From NCBI GenBank assembly GCA_944319915.1, contig CALUEY010000005.1, positions 78,547 to 142,546 on the forward strand: a DNA stretch of 64,000 nucleotides. Reading direction: 5' to 3'. A program made the position numbers and the translations under genes. The DNA comes from an uncultured Prevotella sp. (GTDB taxonomy: Bacteria > Bacteroidota > Bacteroidia > Bacteroidales > Bacteroidaceae). A model generated the notes under the pieces. The model saw nothing but the letters and a program-made list of their open reading frames with translations, did no database searches and was not told where the DNA came from. Below, one piece after another: positions 50,776-59,300 of this stretch; the first letter of the stretch is position 1; every line of letters begins with the position of its first letter.

Positions 50776-51252
50776 TCAGAACTTGGCCATCTTTATTGCG
50801 TCCACGGCGCACTCATCGCCCTTGTTGCCGAGCCGTCCGCCGCTGCGGTCCTTGGCCTGCTGCAGGTTTTCGGTGGTGAGCAGGCCGAAGATTATTGGTA
50901 TCTCGCTCGTGGTGTTGAGGCGGGCTATGCCGTAGGTCACGCCTTGGCAGATGTAGTCGAAGTGCGGCGTCTCGCCCCGTATCACGCAGCCGAGTATGAT
51001 CACGGCGTCGTAGTTGCCGTTGAGGCTCATCTGGCGTGCGCCGTATATCAGCTCGAAGCTGCCCGGCACGGTCTTCACGTGGATGTTCTCGGGCAGCGCG
51101 CCGTGCTTTTCGAGCGTGTCGACGGCCCCCTTGAGCAGCGCGCCGGTTACTTCCTTGTTCCACTCGGCCACCACGATGCCGAAGCACATGTTGCTTGCGT
51201 CGGGCACGCTCTGCGTGTCATAGTCCGACAGGTTGTGCAGTGCTGTTGCCAT
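50776..51252 (-). CDS. ribH: 6,7-dimethyl-8-ribityllumazine synthase
   Basis: Second-last step of riboflavin synthesis. The 158-residue protein has [20 protein letters not shown], the dihydroxybutanone-phosphate-binding [11 protein letters not shown], and [20 protein letters not shown], where the conserved GxxIRGxTxHF is complete with the catalytic His. [20 protein letters not shown] follows, also typical. It starts 2 nt after the TPR gene stop and is probably co-transcribed with it. Other rib genes are not in the window. Confidence 0.96.
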   Translation of the reverse strand: MATALHNLSDYDTQSVPDASNMCFGIVVAEWNKEVTGALLKGAVDTLEKHGALPENIHVKTVPGSFELIYGARQMSLNGNYDAVIILGCVIRGETPHFDYICQGVTYGIARLNTTSEIPIIFGLLTTENLQQAKDRSGGRLGNKGDECAVDAIKMAKF

Positions 51253-51254
51253 GT

Positions 51255-51935
51255 TTATTCAGCTGAGGCGCGCTCTATGTACTTGTCTATCACCTGATAC
51301 TGCATTGAGTTGAAGTACTTCTGCTTCACTTCCTTGTACAGTTCGAGGGCCTCCTGCTTCTTGCCCTGGCTCTCCAGTATCTCGCCGGCCTGTATGAGGA
51401 ACGTTGGCGAGAGGCTGTTGTTGTCGGCGTTCTTGGCTGCCCGCTTCAGGCACTCTACGGCCTTGTCAAGCTGCTTCAGGTGGGCGTAGGCGTTGCCGAG
51501 GGCTGCCTCGGCGGCGGGGCTTATCATCTGGTCGTCCTGCAGGTCGAACTTCTCAAGGTAGTTTGCGGCCTCGGTCCACTTGCCAAGCTGCGCGTAGCAC
51601 AGCCCGGCGTATAGGTTGGCAAGGTTGCCGGCGTCGGTGCTGCCGTAGTCGGAGGCTATGCTGATGAAGCCTGCGTAGCCTATGCTGTCGCCGTTGAGGG
51701 CTTTGGCGTATTCCTCCATGCCGAAGTACTCCTGCCCCTTGGCCAGGGCCGTGCTTGCCTTCTCGGCGCGCGGTGCTGCCACGTAGCTGTTGTAGATTAT
51801 CACTCCGGCTATGACTACTATCACGGCTATCGCGCCGTAGATGATGGCTTTCCTGTATTTCTCGAAGAAAGTCTCGCTGATGTTGACTGTGCTCCCGCCG
51901 TTGGAAGCCTCGTTCTGGTTGTTGTTGCTTGCCAT
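51255..51935 (-). CDS. Tetratricopeptide repeat membrane protein
   Basis: A 226-residue protein with a short Asn-rich cytoplasmic start ([15 protein letters not shown]) and a membrane helix ([20 protein letters not shown], about residues 30-50). A TPR-rich periplasmic domain covers the rest ([60 protein letters not shown]). It resembles the YfgM/TPR_21-type proteins of Bacteroidetes. The start at 51935 is supported by a promoter element at 51979-51972; the longer frame would begin inside it. Upstream of ribH. Role unknown, possibly a chaperone-like scaffold. Confidence 0.85.
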   Translation of the reverse strand: MASNNNQNEASNGGSTVNISETFFEKYRKAIIYGAIAVIVVIAGVIIYNSYVAAPRAEKASTALAKGQEYFGMEEYAKALNGDSIGYAGFISIASDYGSTDAGNLANLYAGLCYAQLGKWTEAANYLEKFDLQDDQMISPAAEAALGNAYAHLKQLDKAVECLKRAAKNADNNSLSPTFLIQAGEILESQGKKQEALELYKEVKQKYFNSMQYQVIDKYIERASAE

Positions 51936-51971
51936 TATCTTGTTGTTTTTACTTCGGTTAAAATTGCGCGG

Positions 51972-51979
51972 CAAAATTA
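51972..51979 (-). promoter_or_regulatory. -7 element of the TPR-ribH promoter
   Basis: TAATTTTG on the minus strand, 36 nt before the ATG at 51935. -33 box not clear. Confidence 0.5.
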
Positions 51980-52109
51980 CTGAATTTATTGCAGATTCTG
52001 AAATTTATCGTTCACTTTTTTCGTTTATGACTGATAAATGGCTTAACTTTGCAGGAAATATGCTGCGTTCGGGAAACTGGAGGCAAGATTCCTTTCCGCT
52101 CGCTTGCGC

Positions 52110-52117
52110 TATTTTTG
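52110..52117 (+). promoter_or_regulatory. -7 element of the recF promoter
   Basis: TATTTTTG, 25 nt before the recF ATG. A second candidate, TAACTTTG, is at 52044-52051. Neither has a perfect -33 box. Confidence 0.45.
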
Positions 52118-52142
52118 CATTTAAACAGCAAGATGAGGACCG

Positions 52143-52252
52143 ATGATCCTGCAAAAACTTTCGATACTGAATTACAAGAACATCAAGGCGGCCGAGCTTG
52201 ACCTTTCGCCCGGGCTTAACTGCCTTGTGGGGCCTAACGGCGCCGGCAAGAC
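52143..52252 (+). other. N-terminal Walker A region of recF
   Basis: The first 36 codons of recF hold the ATP-binding loop GPNGAGKTNAIDAVHYL, which is what fixes the start at 52143 rather than a later ATG. It is listed only to mark the nucleotide-binding site of the gene below. Confidence 0.6.
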
Positions 52253-53252
52253 CAATGCCATCGATGCCGTGCATTACCTGTCGTTCTGCCGCAGCGCGCT
52301 GTGCGCCGTAGACTCGCAGGTGATGCGCCACGGCGAGGATTTCTTTATGCTCGAAGGCCGCTACCAAACCGACGGGGGCGAGCCGCTGTCTGTTTATTGC
52401 GGCATGAAGCGCGGCACCAAGAAGCACTTCAAGCGCGACGGCAAGGAATACCGGCGCCTGTCGGAGCACATCGGGCTGGTGCCGCTTGTGTCGGTGTCGC
52501 CGGCCGACTCGCTGCTCATCGACGGCGGGAGCGAGGAGCGCCGCCGCCTCATGGACATTGTAATCTCGCAGTACGACCGAGCTTACCTCGATGCGCTGGC
52601 CCGCTATTCCAAGGCGCTGGCGCAGCGCAATGCCATGCTGCGCGCCGAGGCTGAGCCTGACCCTGAGCTGATTGGCATACTCGAAGAGCAGATGGCAGCC
52701 GAGGGCGAAGCCATATTCGCACGTCGCGAGGCTTTCGTTGAGGAGCTTGTGCCGGCTTTCCAGCACTATTACTCGGTGATATCGTCGGGGCGCGAGAGCG
52801 TGGGCATAGCTTACGAGTCGCACTGCTGGCGCGGCCCCCTGCTCGACGTGATACGCCGCGACCGCGCCAAGGACCGCGCCGTGGGCTATTCGCTCCACGG
52901 CATCCACCGCGACGACCTTGCCTTTACCCTTGGCGGCCACCCCATGAAGCGCGAGGGAAGCCAGGGCCAGGGTAAGACGTTCGTGGTGGCGCTTAAGCTC
53001 GCGCAGTTCGGGTTCCTCAGCCGCACGGCTTCCCGCACCACTCCTCTCTTGCTGCTCGACGATGTGTTCGACAAGCTCGACGCTGCCCGTGTGGAGCGCA
53101 TCGTGGCCTTGGTGTCGGGCGAGGGCTTCGGCCAGATATTCATGACCGACACCAACCGCGAGCACCTCGACGGCATACTGCGCATCTGCTCGCACGACTA
53201 TAAGATTTTCCGCGTAAGCGACGGGGAGATAAAGGAGGGCGGAGATGTTTAA
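52143..53252 (+). CDS. recF: DNA replication and repair protein RecF
   Basis: SMC-like ATPase that helps RecO/RecR load RecA at gaps. The 369-residue protein begins MILQKLSILNYKNIKAAELD. It has Walker A in GPNGAGKTNAIDAVHYL, a LMDIVISQYDRAYLDAL segment, the ABC signature region KREGSQGQGKTFVVALKLAQ, and Walker B PLLLLDDVFDKLDAARVERI followed by the D-loop. Length is normal. The DUF721 gene overlaps its end by 8 nt, a usual recF-DUF721 pairing in Bacteroidetes. dnaA/dnaN are not adjacent. Confidence 0.96.
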   Translation: MILQKLSILNYKNIKAAELDLSPGLNCLVGPNGAGKTNAIDAVHYLSFCRSALCAVDSQVMRHGEDFFMLEGRYQTDGGEPLSVYCGMKRGTKKHFKRDGKEYRRLSEHIGLVPLVSVSPADSLLIDGGSEERRRLMDIVISQYDRAYLDALARYSKALAQRNAMLRAEAEPDPELIGILEEQMAAEGEAIFARREAFVEELVPAFQHYYSVISSGRESVGIAYESHCWRGPLLDVIRRDRAKDRAVGYSLHGIHRDDLAFTLGGHPMKREGSQGQGKTFVVALKLAQFGFLSRTASRTTPLLLLDDVFDKLDAARVERIVALVSGEGFGQIFMTDTNREHLDGILRICSHDYKIFRVSDGEIKEGGDV

Positions 53253-53535
53253 GCGCGATGTGCAGACTATACGCGACCTCGTGCTGCGCAACCTGCGGCA
53301 GCAAGGCTTAGAGACGCCGCTCTTGCAGAAGCGGCTCGTGGATGCGTGGCCCTTGGTGGCCGGGCCGGTGGTTGCCCACTACACGCAGGGGGCATATATA
53401 ATGAACCAAGTGCTCCACGTAAGGCTCTCAAGCCCGGCCCTCAGGGCCGACCTGAGCATGCGGCGGCGCGACTTTGTGCAGCGTCTCAATGCCCATGTGG
53501 GCAGTCATGTCATCGTTGACATACGCTTTTGCTGA
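53245..53535 (+). CDS. DUF721 / DciA-like protein
   Basis: A 96-residue protein with the DUF721 pattern: an N-terminal helix MFKRDVQTIRDLVLRNLRQQ, then VDAWPLVAGPVVAHYTQGAY and LHVRLSSPALRADLSMRRRD. DUF721 relatives called DciA load the replicative helicase in bacteria that lack DnaC, so this small protein next to recF may take part in replication. It overlaps recF by 8 nt. Confidence 0.85.
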   Translation: MFKRDVQTIRDLVLRNLRQQGLETPLLQKRLVDAWPLVAGPVVAHYTQGAYIMNQVLHVRLSSPALRADLSMRRRDFVQRLNAHVGSHVIVDIRFC

Positions 53536-53545
53536 GTGCGGCTGC

Positions 53546-54052
53546 TCAAAGCTGCATGCTGAAGCTGGTCCAATCATACAGTGCCTCGGGCGAGATGGCG
53601 GCGAGGCTGTCGAGTATTGAGGGGGTGATGGGTTTTATTGTGAAAGTCGTGTCGGTTGACAATGAGCCTTCAACGTATCTTTTTATCCGGCAGCTTATTT
53701 GCTCGTCACTCTCGCTGTTGAGCACTTTCGTGAAGTCGGCATAGCACCACACTCCGCTGCCACTGTAGGCTGCGTTGTGTACTATGCGGAAAACAAGGCT
53801 GTCGCGGGGTATTCCGTGTTCTTTAGTTGAGTACTCACTTATACGTGAGTCGCCCATATACAGGTCCGACGTGCGCGAAGCTGTTACGCTGAACTCGCCG
53901 TAAGGTTCCATGGCCTCTATGTCTCCGCCAAACGTTACGACAACGGTCGTGTGGCGGAATGTGGGCTTGGGCGTGTCTTCCGCGCACGAAAAGAGCGCGG
54001 TAAGGCATAGTATGGCTGCCAAGGGGCGTATAATATACCTTTTCCCTATCAT
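53546..54052 (-). CDS. Hypothetical lipoprotein
   Basis: A 168-residue predicted lipoprotein: signal peptide with lipobox ending LTALFSC (Cys23), then a beta-rich mature part (FRHTTVVVTFGGDIEAMEPY, SVTASRTSDLYMGDSR) and a helical C-terminus. No family recognised. It is convergent with the recF-DUF721 pair, with only 10 nt between stops. The 54053-54188 gap upstream contains no clear promoter. Confidence 0.75.
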   Translation of the reverse strand: MIGKRYIIRPLAAILCLTALFSCAEDTPKPTFRHTTVVVTFGGDIEAMEPYGEFSVTASRTSDLYMGDSRISEYSTKEHGIPRDSLVFRIVHNAAYSGSGVWCYADFTKVLNSESDEQISCRIKRYVEGSLSTDTTFTIKPITPSILDSLAAISPEALYDWTSFSMQL

Positions 54053-54188
54053 TGTCTAATGTGATTTTATTGCGTTTGCTTCGTTGCCGCATGGGCTGCA
54101 TCGCGCCGCAGGCACTCCGCCTCGGGGTGGTTGAGGCCTGCGGTGGCCCTTGCTTTCGTGGGCTTGCGGCTTGGCGTAGTGGTTGGGC

Positions 54189-54716
54189 TTAGCATACAAC
54201 CTCGTCCATGGCGATGTCGGTTGGCTCCGTAGGCACGTGGTCTACGAGCTGGAACGGGAAGCACAGCCCTATCTTGTAAGCCTGCGGGATGAGCGGCAGG
54301 AAGCGGTCGTAGTAGCCCCGTCCGCGCCCCAACCGGTGGCCTTGAGGGTCGAAGGCCATGCCCGGCACGATGGCGAGGTCTATGGTTTGGTAGTCGGTGA
54401 AGGCCTGCCCGGTAGGCTCCATTATGCCGAAAGCCCCCTTAGCCATGCTCGCCGGGCCTTGGTAGAGGCGCAGCTCCATGGTCTCGGGGCCTGTTACGCG
54501 GGGCAGGACGATGGTTTTCTTCTGGCCGTCGGCAAGGAGCGGGGTGGTGTCCACCTCATCGGGCAGCGAGCAGTAGAGCATCACGGTGCGGGCGGCGAGG
54601 TAGTGCTGATGGGTCATTAGCCTCGTGACGGCGGCAAGCGACAGCCGCCCAAGCTCGTCGCCGGTGTGCCGCCGCTTGCTCTCGCGCATGGCTTGCCTAA
54701 GCTCTGCCTTACGCAT
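54189..54716 (-). CDS. 5-formyltetrahydrofolate cyclo-ligase
   Basis: Converts 5-formyl-THF to methenyl-THF with ATP, returning stored folate to use. The 175-residue protein (start ATG at 54716) begins MRKAELRQAMRESKRR, with the conserved basic motif. It shows the hallmark GMAFDPQGHRLGRGRGYYDR near residue 130 (the GxGxGYYD loop) and the C-terminal IGLCFPFQLVDHVPTEPTDI. The frame is open upstream within the S41 gene, but the overlap of 8 nt at 54716 is the normal spacing. Last gene of the operon. Confidence 0.9.
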   Translation of the reverse strand: MRKAELRQAMRESKRRHTGDELGRLSLAAVTRLMTHQHYLAARTVMLYCSLPDEVDTTPLLADGQKKTIVLPRVTGPETMELRLYQGPASMAKGAFGIMEPTGQAFTDYQTIDLAIVPGMAFDPQGHRLGRGRGYYDRFLPLIPQAYKIGLCFPFQLVDHVPTEPTDIAMDEVVC

Positions 54717-56421
54717 GGCCTGCTGGTTTGTTGAAACCGTGCGTGGCATAGCCGCTCCACGGGGTGCGGCCCTGGGCCGTGGCCTTGCCCGCCTTGCCTG
54801 CCGGCGGGGTGGGGAAGGCCTTTCCATCGCGGAACACTTTGAGCGTCTTGCTGATGGCGGGGTCGTCCTGGTTGAGGTATTCAACCCAGTCTTCCTCATC
54901 GAGCATATTGTATATTATGCGGCTATTGATGAAACGCTCCAGCAGTTTGTGCGACTTGCGTATCATGAGGTTGCGCCGCCGCAGGCCGTTTTTTGCGGCA
55001 AAGCTTGCGAACTGCTCCACGGTGTTCTGCTTGTTGAGGTAGGCCGACAGCTCGGCCATGTCCTTGTACTGGCTCAGCTTGGGGCGGTTCTCGTCGGTGT
55101 AGTTGTAGGCAAACTGTATTATCAGCCCGCTCATGCTGGCCTCCTTGTAGTAAGAGGTGACGTCGGCCGTGTCTTCAGGCACGAAGATGTCGGGCGTAAT
55201 GCCGCCCCCGCCGTACACTGTGCGCCCCATGCCGGTGTGGTAGGCCGGGCCTGAGTGCTTGATGCTGTCTTGCGAGAAGAACTCGCCGTGCTGGTAGCGG
55301 CTGAGCAGGTCGGCCTCGTAGCTTTGCTCGTCGCCTGCTGTGTAGGGCTTCTGTATGCACCGGCCCGAGGGGGTGTAGTAGCGCGCCACGGTGAGCCTCA
55401 CCATCGAGCCGTCGTTGAAGGCTATCGGCTGCTGCACGAGGCCCTTGCCAAACGAGCGCCGGCCGATGATGGTGCCGCGGTCGTTGTCCTGAATGGCGCC
55501 GGCGAATATCTCCGATGCCGACGCCGAGCTTTCGTCGATGAGCACCACCAGCGGTATGTGCTGGTAGCTGCCGCGGCCGTCGCTGCGGTATTCCTGCCGC
55601 TGCGACTTGCGCCCTTGGGTGTACACTATGAGGCAGTCCTTGGGCAGGAACTCGTTTATCATCTGCACGGCCGAGGCGAGGTAGCCGCCGCTGTTGCCTC
55701 GGAGGTCTATCACGAGGTTGGCGAAGCGTTCCTCCGAGAGGCGCGCCAGGGCTATGAGCAGCTCGGGGTAGGTGTTCTCGCCGAATTTCGTTACCTTGAT
55801 GTAGCCCGTGTTGTCGTCGAGCATATAGGCTGCGCTGATGCTCCGCTGAGGTATGTCGCCGCGCGTAACGGTGAACTGCCTCACGCCTTTCTCGCCGTAG
55901 CGCACCACGCCTATCTTCACTTTCGTGTCCTTGGGACCCTTGAGCCGGCGCATTGCCTCGTCGTTGGTTACTACCTTGCCCACGAAAGGCTTGCCGTCCA
56001 CGGCCACTATCTTGTCGCCTGCGGCGATGCCGGCACGCTCGGCGGGGCCGTTCTTCACCACGTTCTGCACGCGTATGGTGTCCTTGCGGATGGTGAACTC
56101 GATGCCAACGCCAGAGAACGAGCCTTTAAGCTCGTCGTTGGCGGCCTGCACGTCCTTGGCGCTTATGTACACGGAGTGGGGGTCAAGCTCGGCCAGGATC
56201 TGCGGCATGGCTTTCTCCACGAGGCCGTTGATGCTCACGGTGTCTACGTACTGGTCGTCTATGATGTGCAGCAGGTTGTTTAGCTTGTTGCTGCTTGAGT
56301 TTATGATGCTGAGCCGGTTGCCCGAGAAGAGGTTGGCGTAGAACGTGCCGATGAGTATTCCCACCACCACGCAGGCGGCCATTATGAGGGGCATGAATCG
56401 GTTAGACTTGTTCTTGTTCAT
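54709..56421 (-). CDS. S41 family C-terminal processing peptidase
   Basis: Periplasmic Ser/Lys protease of the CtpA/Tsp type. The 570-residue protein has an N-terminal membrane helix (FMPLIMAACVVVGILIGTFY). A PDZ domain covers about 85-180 (GVGIEFTIRKDTIRVQNVVK, AGDKIVAVDGKPF), and the S41 domain covers about 190-370 with NLVIDLRGNSGGYLASAVQM, the catalytic Ser in DESSASASEIFAGAIQDNDR and the catalytic Lys in RRSFGKGLVQQPI. A 200-residue tail ends the protein. It overlaps its neighbours on both sides (20 and 8 nt). Confidence 0.93.
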   Translation of the reverse strand: MNKNKSNRFMPLIMAACVVVGILIGTFYANLFSGNRLSIINSSSNKLNNLLHIIDDQYVDTVSINGLVEKAMPQILAELDPHSVYISAKDVQAANDELKGSFSGVGIEFTIRKDTIRVQNVVKNGPAERAGIAAGDKIVAVDGKPFVGKVVTNDEAMRRLKGPKDTKVKIGVVRYGEKGVRQFTVTRGDIPQRSISAAYMLDDNTGYIKVTKFGENTYPELLIALARLSEERFANLVIDLRGNSGGYLASAVQMINEFLPKDCLIVYTQGRKSQRQEYRSDGRGSYQHIPLVVLIDESSASASEIFAGAIQDNDRGTIIGRRSFGKGLVQQPIAFNDGSMVRLTVARYYTPSGRCIQKPYTAGDEQSYEADLLSRYQHGEFFSQDSIKHSGPAYHTGMGRTVYGGGGITPDIFVPEDTADVTSYYKEASMSGLIIQFAYNYTDENRPKLSQYKDMAELSAYLNKQNTVEQFASFAAKNGLRRRNLMIRKSHKLLERFINSRIIYNMLDEEDWVEYLNQDDPAISKTLKVFRDGKAFPTPPAGKAGKATAQGRTPWSGYATHGFNKPAGHA

Positions 56422-56851
56422 TGTCGTCCGGATTTAGGTAAGTTACTTCGATGTTGGCCTGCCGGAGCAGCTCTATGCCGTCTTCGAGGCGGTAGTGCTC
56501 GGCGTAGACCACGCGCTTGATGCCTGCTTGGATTATGAGCTTGGAGCACTCTATGCAGGGCGAGGCCGTGACGTAGAGCGTGGAGCCGTCGCTGTTGTTT
56601 GAGCTGCGGGCGAGCTTCGTTATGGCGTTGGCCTCGGCGTGGAGCACGTAGGGCTTCGTTATGTTGTTTTCGTCTTCGCAGATGTTCTCGAAGCCGCTTG
56701 GCGTGCCGTTGTAGCCGTCGCTTATTATCATCTTGTCTTTCACCACGAGCGCGCCCACCTTGCGCCTCTTGCAGTAGCTGTTCTCGGCCCAGATGCGCGC
56801 CATGCGCAGGTAGCGCAGGTCGAGCAGGCGCTGTTTCTCCTCCTGTGTCAT
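56402..56851 (-). CDS. Deoxycytidylate (dCMP) deaminase family protein
   Basis: Zinc enzyme turning dCMP into dUMP, the ThyA substrate. The 149-residue protein begins MTQEEKQRLLDLRYLRMARI, with GYNGTPSGFENICED, the zinc-binding HAEANAI with proton-shuttle Glu, and SPCIECSKLIIQAGIKRVVY giving the PCxxC ligands. Typical length. It overlaps the M3 peptidase gene by 4 nt and the S41 gene by 20 nt. Connects to thyA at 9.7-10.5 kb by pathway, not by operon. Confidence 0.93.
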   Translation of the reverse strand: MTQEEKQRLLDLRYLRMARIWAENSYCKRRKVGALVVKDKMIISDGYNGTPSGFENICEDENNITKPYVLHAEANAITKLARSSNNSDGSTLYVTASPCIECSKLIIQAGIKRVVYAEHYRLEDGIELLRQANIEVTYLNPDDNEQEQV

Positions 56852-58941
56852 TGTTGTTTCTGCTTGTTTCGCTTTATGCCGTTGCGCTTGAGGAGCGCGT
56901 CGATGGTGGGCTCGCCGCCCCTGAAGCGCTTGTAGAGCGTCATGGGGTGCTCGGTGCCGCCCTTCGACAGTATCTCCTCGCGGAAGCGGCGTGCCGTTTT
57001 GGGGTTGAAGATGCCTTCCTTCTTGAACACGCTGAAGGCGTCGGCGTCGAGCACCTCGGCCCACTTGTAGCTGTAGTACCCGGCGGCGTAGCCTCCGGCC
57101 ATGATGTGGCTGAACTGCACTGTCATGCAGGTGTCGTTGCGCTGTGGCGTCACCATGGCCTTGGCCCAGGCTTTCTTCTCGAAGGGTATGATGTCTTCGG
57201 TCAGTGGTTCCTTGAGGGTGTAGTATGCCATGTCGAGCAGGCCGAAGCTCACTTGGCGCATGCATGAGTATGCGGCCATGAAGTTGCGGCTCTTCACTAT
57301 GGCCTTTATGAGCTTGTCGGGCAGTGGCTCGCCGGTCTTGTAATGGAATGCGAACGTGCCCAGGAACTCCTTTTCCACGGCGTAGTTCTCCATGAACTGC
57401 GACGGCAGTTCCACGAAGTCCCACCACACGTTGGTGCCGCTGAGGCTCTCGAAGCGGGTGTTGGCGAAGATGCCGTGGAGGGCGTGGCCAAACTCGTGGA
57501 GGAACGTCTCCACCTCGCCCAGAGTTAGCAGCGCTGGTTTTTCGGGCGTTGGCTTGGTGAGGTTCATCACTATGCTTACGTGGGGCCTTACGTTGCGCCC
57601 CTTGCGGTCGATCCACTGGCCCTGGTATTCGGTCATCCACGCGCCGCCCTGCTTGCCCTTGCGCGGGAAGAAGTCGGCGTAGAGCACTGCCAGGTAGGAA
57701 CCATCGGCGTCGGCCACCTCGTAAGCCTTCACGTCGGGGTGGTAGGTGGGTATGTCGGGGTTTTCCCTGAAGGTTATGCCGTAGAGGCGCGTGGCCAGCC
57801 CGAACACGCCCTTGATGACGTTCTTCAGTTCGAGGTAAGGGCGCAGCATCTCGGCGTCCACGTTGTATTTTTGCAGTTGCAGCTTGTGCGAATAGTAGCT
57901 TTGGTCCCACGGCTCGGGGCAGAAGCGCACGCCCTCCTTCTTCTTGGCGTAGGCGGTGAGCTGCCTCATCTCTTCCTGCGCGGCGGGCTTGTAGGCCTGT
58001 ATGAGGTCGTTGAGCAGCTTGTACACGTTCTTGCGCTTGCCGGCCATGCGGTGCTTGAGCACGTAGTCGGCGTAAGTGCGGAAGCCGAGCAGCTGGGCCA
58101 TCTCGCGGCGCAGGTTGACGAGCCGCTTGCAGATGTCGAGGTTGTTCTCGGTGTTGTCGTGCAGGCACTCGGTGTTCTTGGCCATGTACATCTGCCTGCG
58201 CAGCTCGCGGTTGTCGGCGTAGGTCATGAATGGGCTGTAGCTCGGGTAGTCGAGCGTGAACACCCAGCCCTCCTTGCCCTCCTGCGCGGCCTCTGCCGCC
58301 GCGGCCTCGATGGCCGAGTCGGGCAGGCCGGCGAGCTGCTGCCTGTCGGTGATGTGCAGCTTGAAGGCCTTGTTCTCCTTCAGCAGGTTCTGCGAGAACT
58401 GCAGCGAGAGCATGCTGGCCTCCTCGGTGAGCTTGCGCAGGCGCTCCTTGCCTTCGTTGTCGAGCAAGGCTCCGCTGCGCACAAAGCCCTCGTAGCTGTC
58501 GTCGAGCAGCCGCTTCTCTTCGCTTGTGAGCCGGCGGTGGTACTGGTGTACGCGCCTCACGCGCTCGAAGAGGCGCGGGTTGAGGCGCACGTCGTTGGCG
58601 TGCTGCGTGAGCAGTGGCTGCATTTTCTGCGCCAGTGCGTCCATCTCGTCGTTGGTCTCGGCGCTGAGCAGGTTGAAGAACACTGTCGACACGCGCGAGA
58701 GCAGGTCGTAGTAGCCTTCGCGTTCGTCGTCGGTGTTGATTATGGTGTTGTCGAATGTGGGTTTCTCGGGGTTGCTTACGGTTTTCTCTATCAGCTCGTT
58801 GTCGCGCCGTATGCCCTCGATGAACGCTTCCTCGAAGTCGGCGATGGTTATTCGGTCGAACGGCACAGTGTCGTGTGGGGTGCCGTATGGTTCAAAGAAA
58901 GGGTTTTTGTGCTGTGTATTTCCGTTGTTGTTCTCGCCCAT
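56848..58941 (-). CDS. M3 family oligopeptidase (Dcp/OpdA-like)
   Basis: Zinc oligopeptidase that degrades short peptides. The 697-residue protein, counted from the ATG at 58941, has a long helical N-terminal half and the metal motif FLHEFGHALHGIFAN (HExxH) near residue 465, with the conserved downstream Glu region. A VWWDFVELPSQFMENYAVEK substrate loop and HIMAGGYAAGYYSYKWAEVL near the end complete the family signs. The start is supported by a TATATTTG element at 58973-58966; the longer frame starts in it. It has no signal peptide and heads the four-gene operon. Confidence 0.93.
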   Translation of the reverse strand: MGENNNGNTQHKNPFFEPYGTPHDTVPFDRITIADFEEAFIEGIRRDNELIEKTVSNPEKPTFDNTIINTDDEREGYYDLLSRVSTVFFNLLSAETNDEMDALAQKMQPLLTQHANDVRLNPRLFERVRRVHQYHRRLTSEEKRLLDDSYEGFVRSGALLDNEGKERLRKLTEEASMLSLQFSQNLLKENKAFKLHITDRQQLAGLPDSAIEAAAAEAAQEGKEGWVFTLDYPSYSPFMTYADNRELRRQMYMAKNTECLHDNTENNLDICKRLVNLRREMAQLLGFRTYADYVLKHRMAGKRKNVYKLLNDLIQAYKPAAQEEMRQLTAYAKKKEGVRFCPEPWDQSYYSHKLQLQKYNVDAEMLRPYLELKNVIKGVFGLATRLYGITFRENPDIPTYHPDVKAYEVADADGSYLAVLYADFFPRKGKQGGAWMTEYQGQWIDRKGRNVRPHVSIVMNLTKPTPEKPALLTLGEVETFLHEFGHALHGIFANTRFESLSGTNVWWDFVELPSQFMENYAVEKEFLGTFAFHYKTGEPLPDKLIKAIVKSRNFMAAYSCMRQVSFGLLDMAYYTLKEPLTEDIIPFEKKAWAKAMVTPQRNDTCMTVQFSHIMAGGYAAGYYSYKWAEVLDADAFSVFKKEGIFNPKTARRFREEILSKGGTEHPMTLYKRFRGGEPTIDALLKRNGIKRNKQKQQ

Positions 58942-58965
58942 AAGTCGTTGGTTTCTTTGGAGATG

Positions 58966-58973
58966 CAAATATA
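58966..58973 (-). promoter_or_regulatory. -7 element of the M3 peptidase operon
   Basis: TATATTTG on the minus strand, 24 nt before the start codon. A clear -33 box was not found. Confidence 0.55.
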
Positions 58974-59116
58974 AAGATAAAAGGCGTAAGTAACGAACAA
59001 TTCACGAAGATTAACGGAGCTGGCAACTGTTGCGGGTCGTTTTCGGCTGCCGCAGCTTGGGCTTTTGGGGCCTCGGTGGAGCTTGGTGAAAGACTGTGGG
59101 TGGAGGGCGGATTTGC

Positions 59117-59240
59117 GAAACAGGCCGTTTGGCAAGCCCAAACGGCCTGTTTCGCGGCCTAAAACGGCCTGTTTTGCAGGCTAAAACGGCCCGTTTTGCA
59201 AAGCCATTGGAAATCAATGGGTTATAAAGGCGGTTCGGGG
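59117..59240. repeat. Intergenic 22-bp periodic array, copy H
   Basis: Units start at 59119, 59141, 59163 and 59185, 22 nt apart. GAAACAGGCCGTTT (59117-59130) and AAACGGCCTGTTTC (59140-59153) form a 14-bp perfect hairpin with a 9-nt loop. A degenerate tail (GGTTATAAAGGCGGTTCGGGG) begins at 59220, a little farther away than in other copies. The 58974-59300 gap shows no gene. Confidence 0.85.
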
Positions 59241-59300
59241 TGCGTCTTAAGGGCCATGGAATGGGCCTCCGAAGGGTGCTGCCGGAGGGCCGCTGCGATG

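Noticed and set aside
56852-58168. Extension of the dCMP deaminase frame to 588 residues
   Set aside because: The added part is the out-of-frame reading of the M3 peptidase gene, rich in Arg, His and Pro. The ATG at 56851 gives the normal enzyme.
57580-58974. A 464-residue plus-strand open frame opposite the M3 peptidase
   Set aside because: Shadow frame with a Val/His/Leu-rich composition and no domain, opposite a clear HExxH peptidase.
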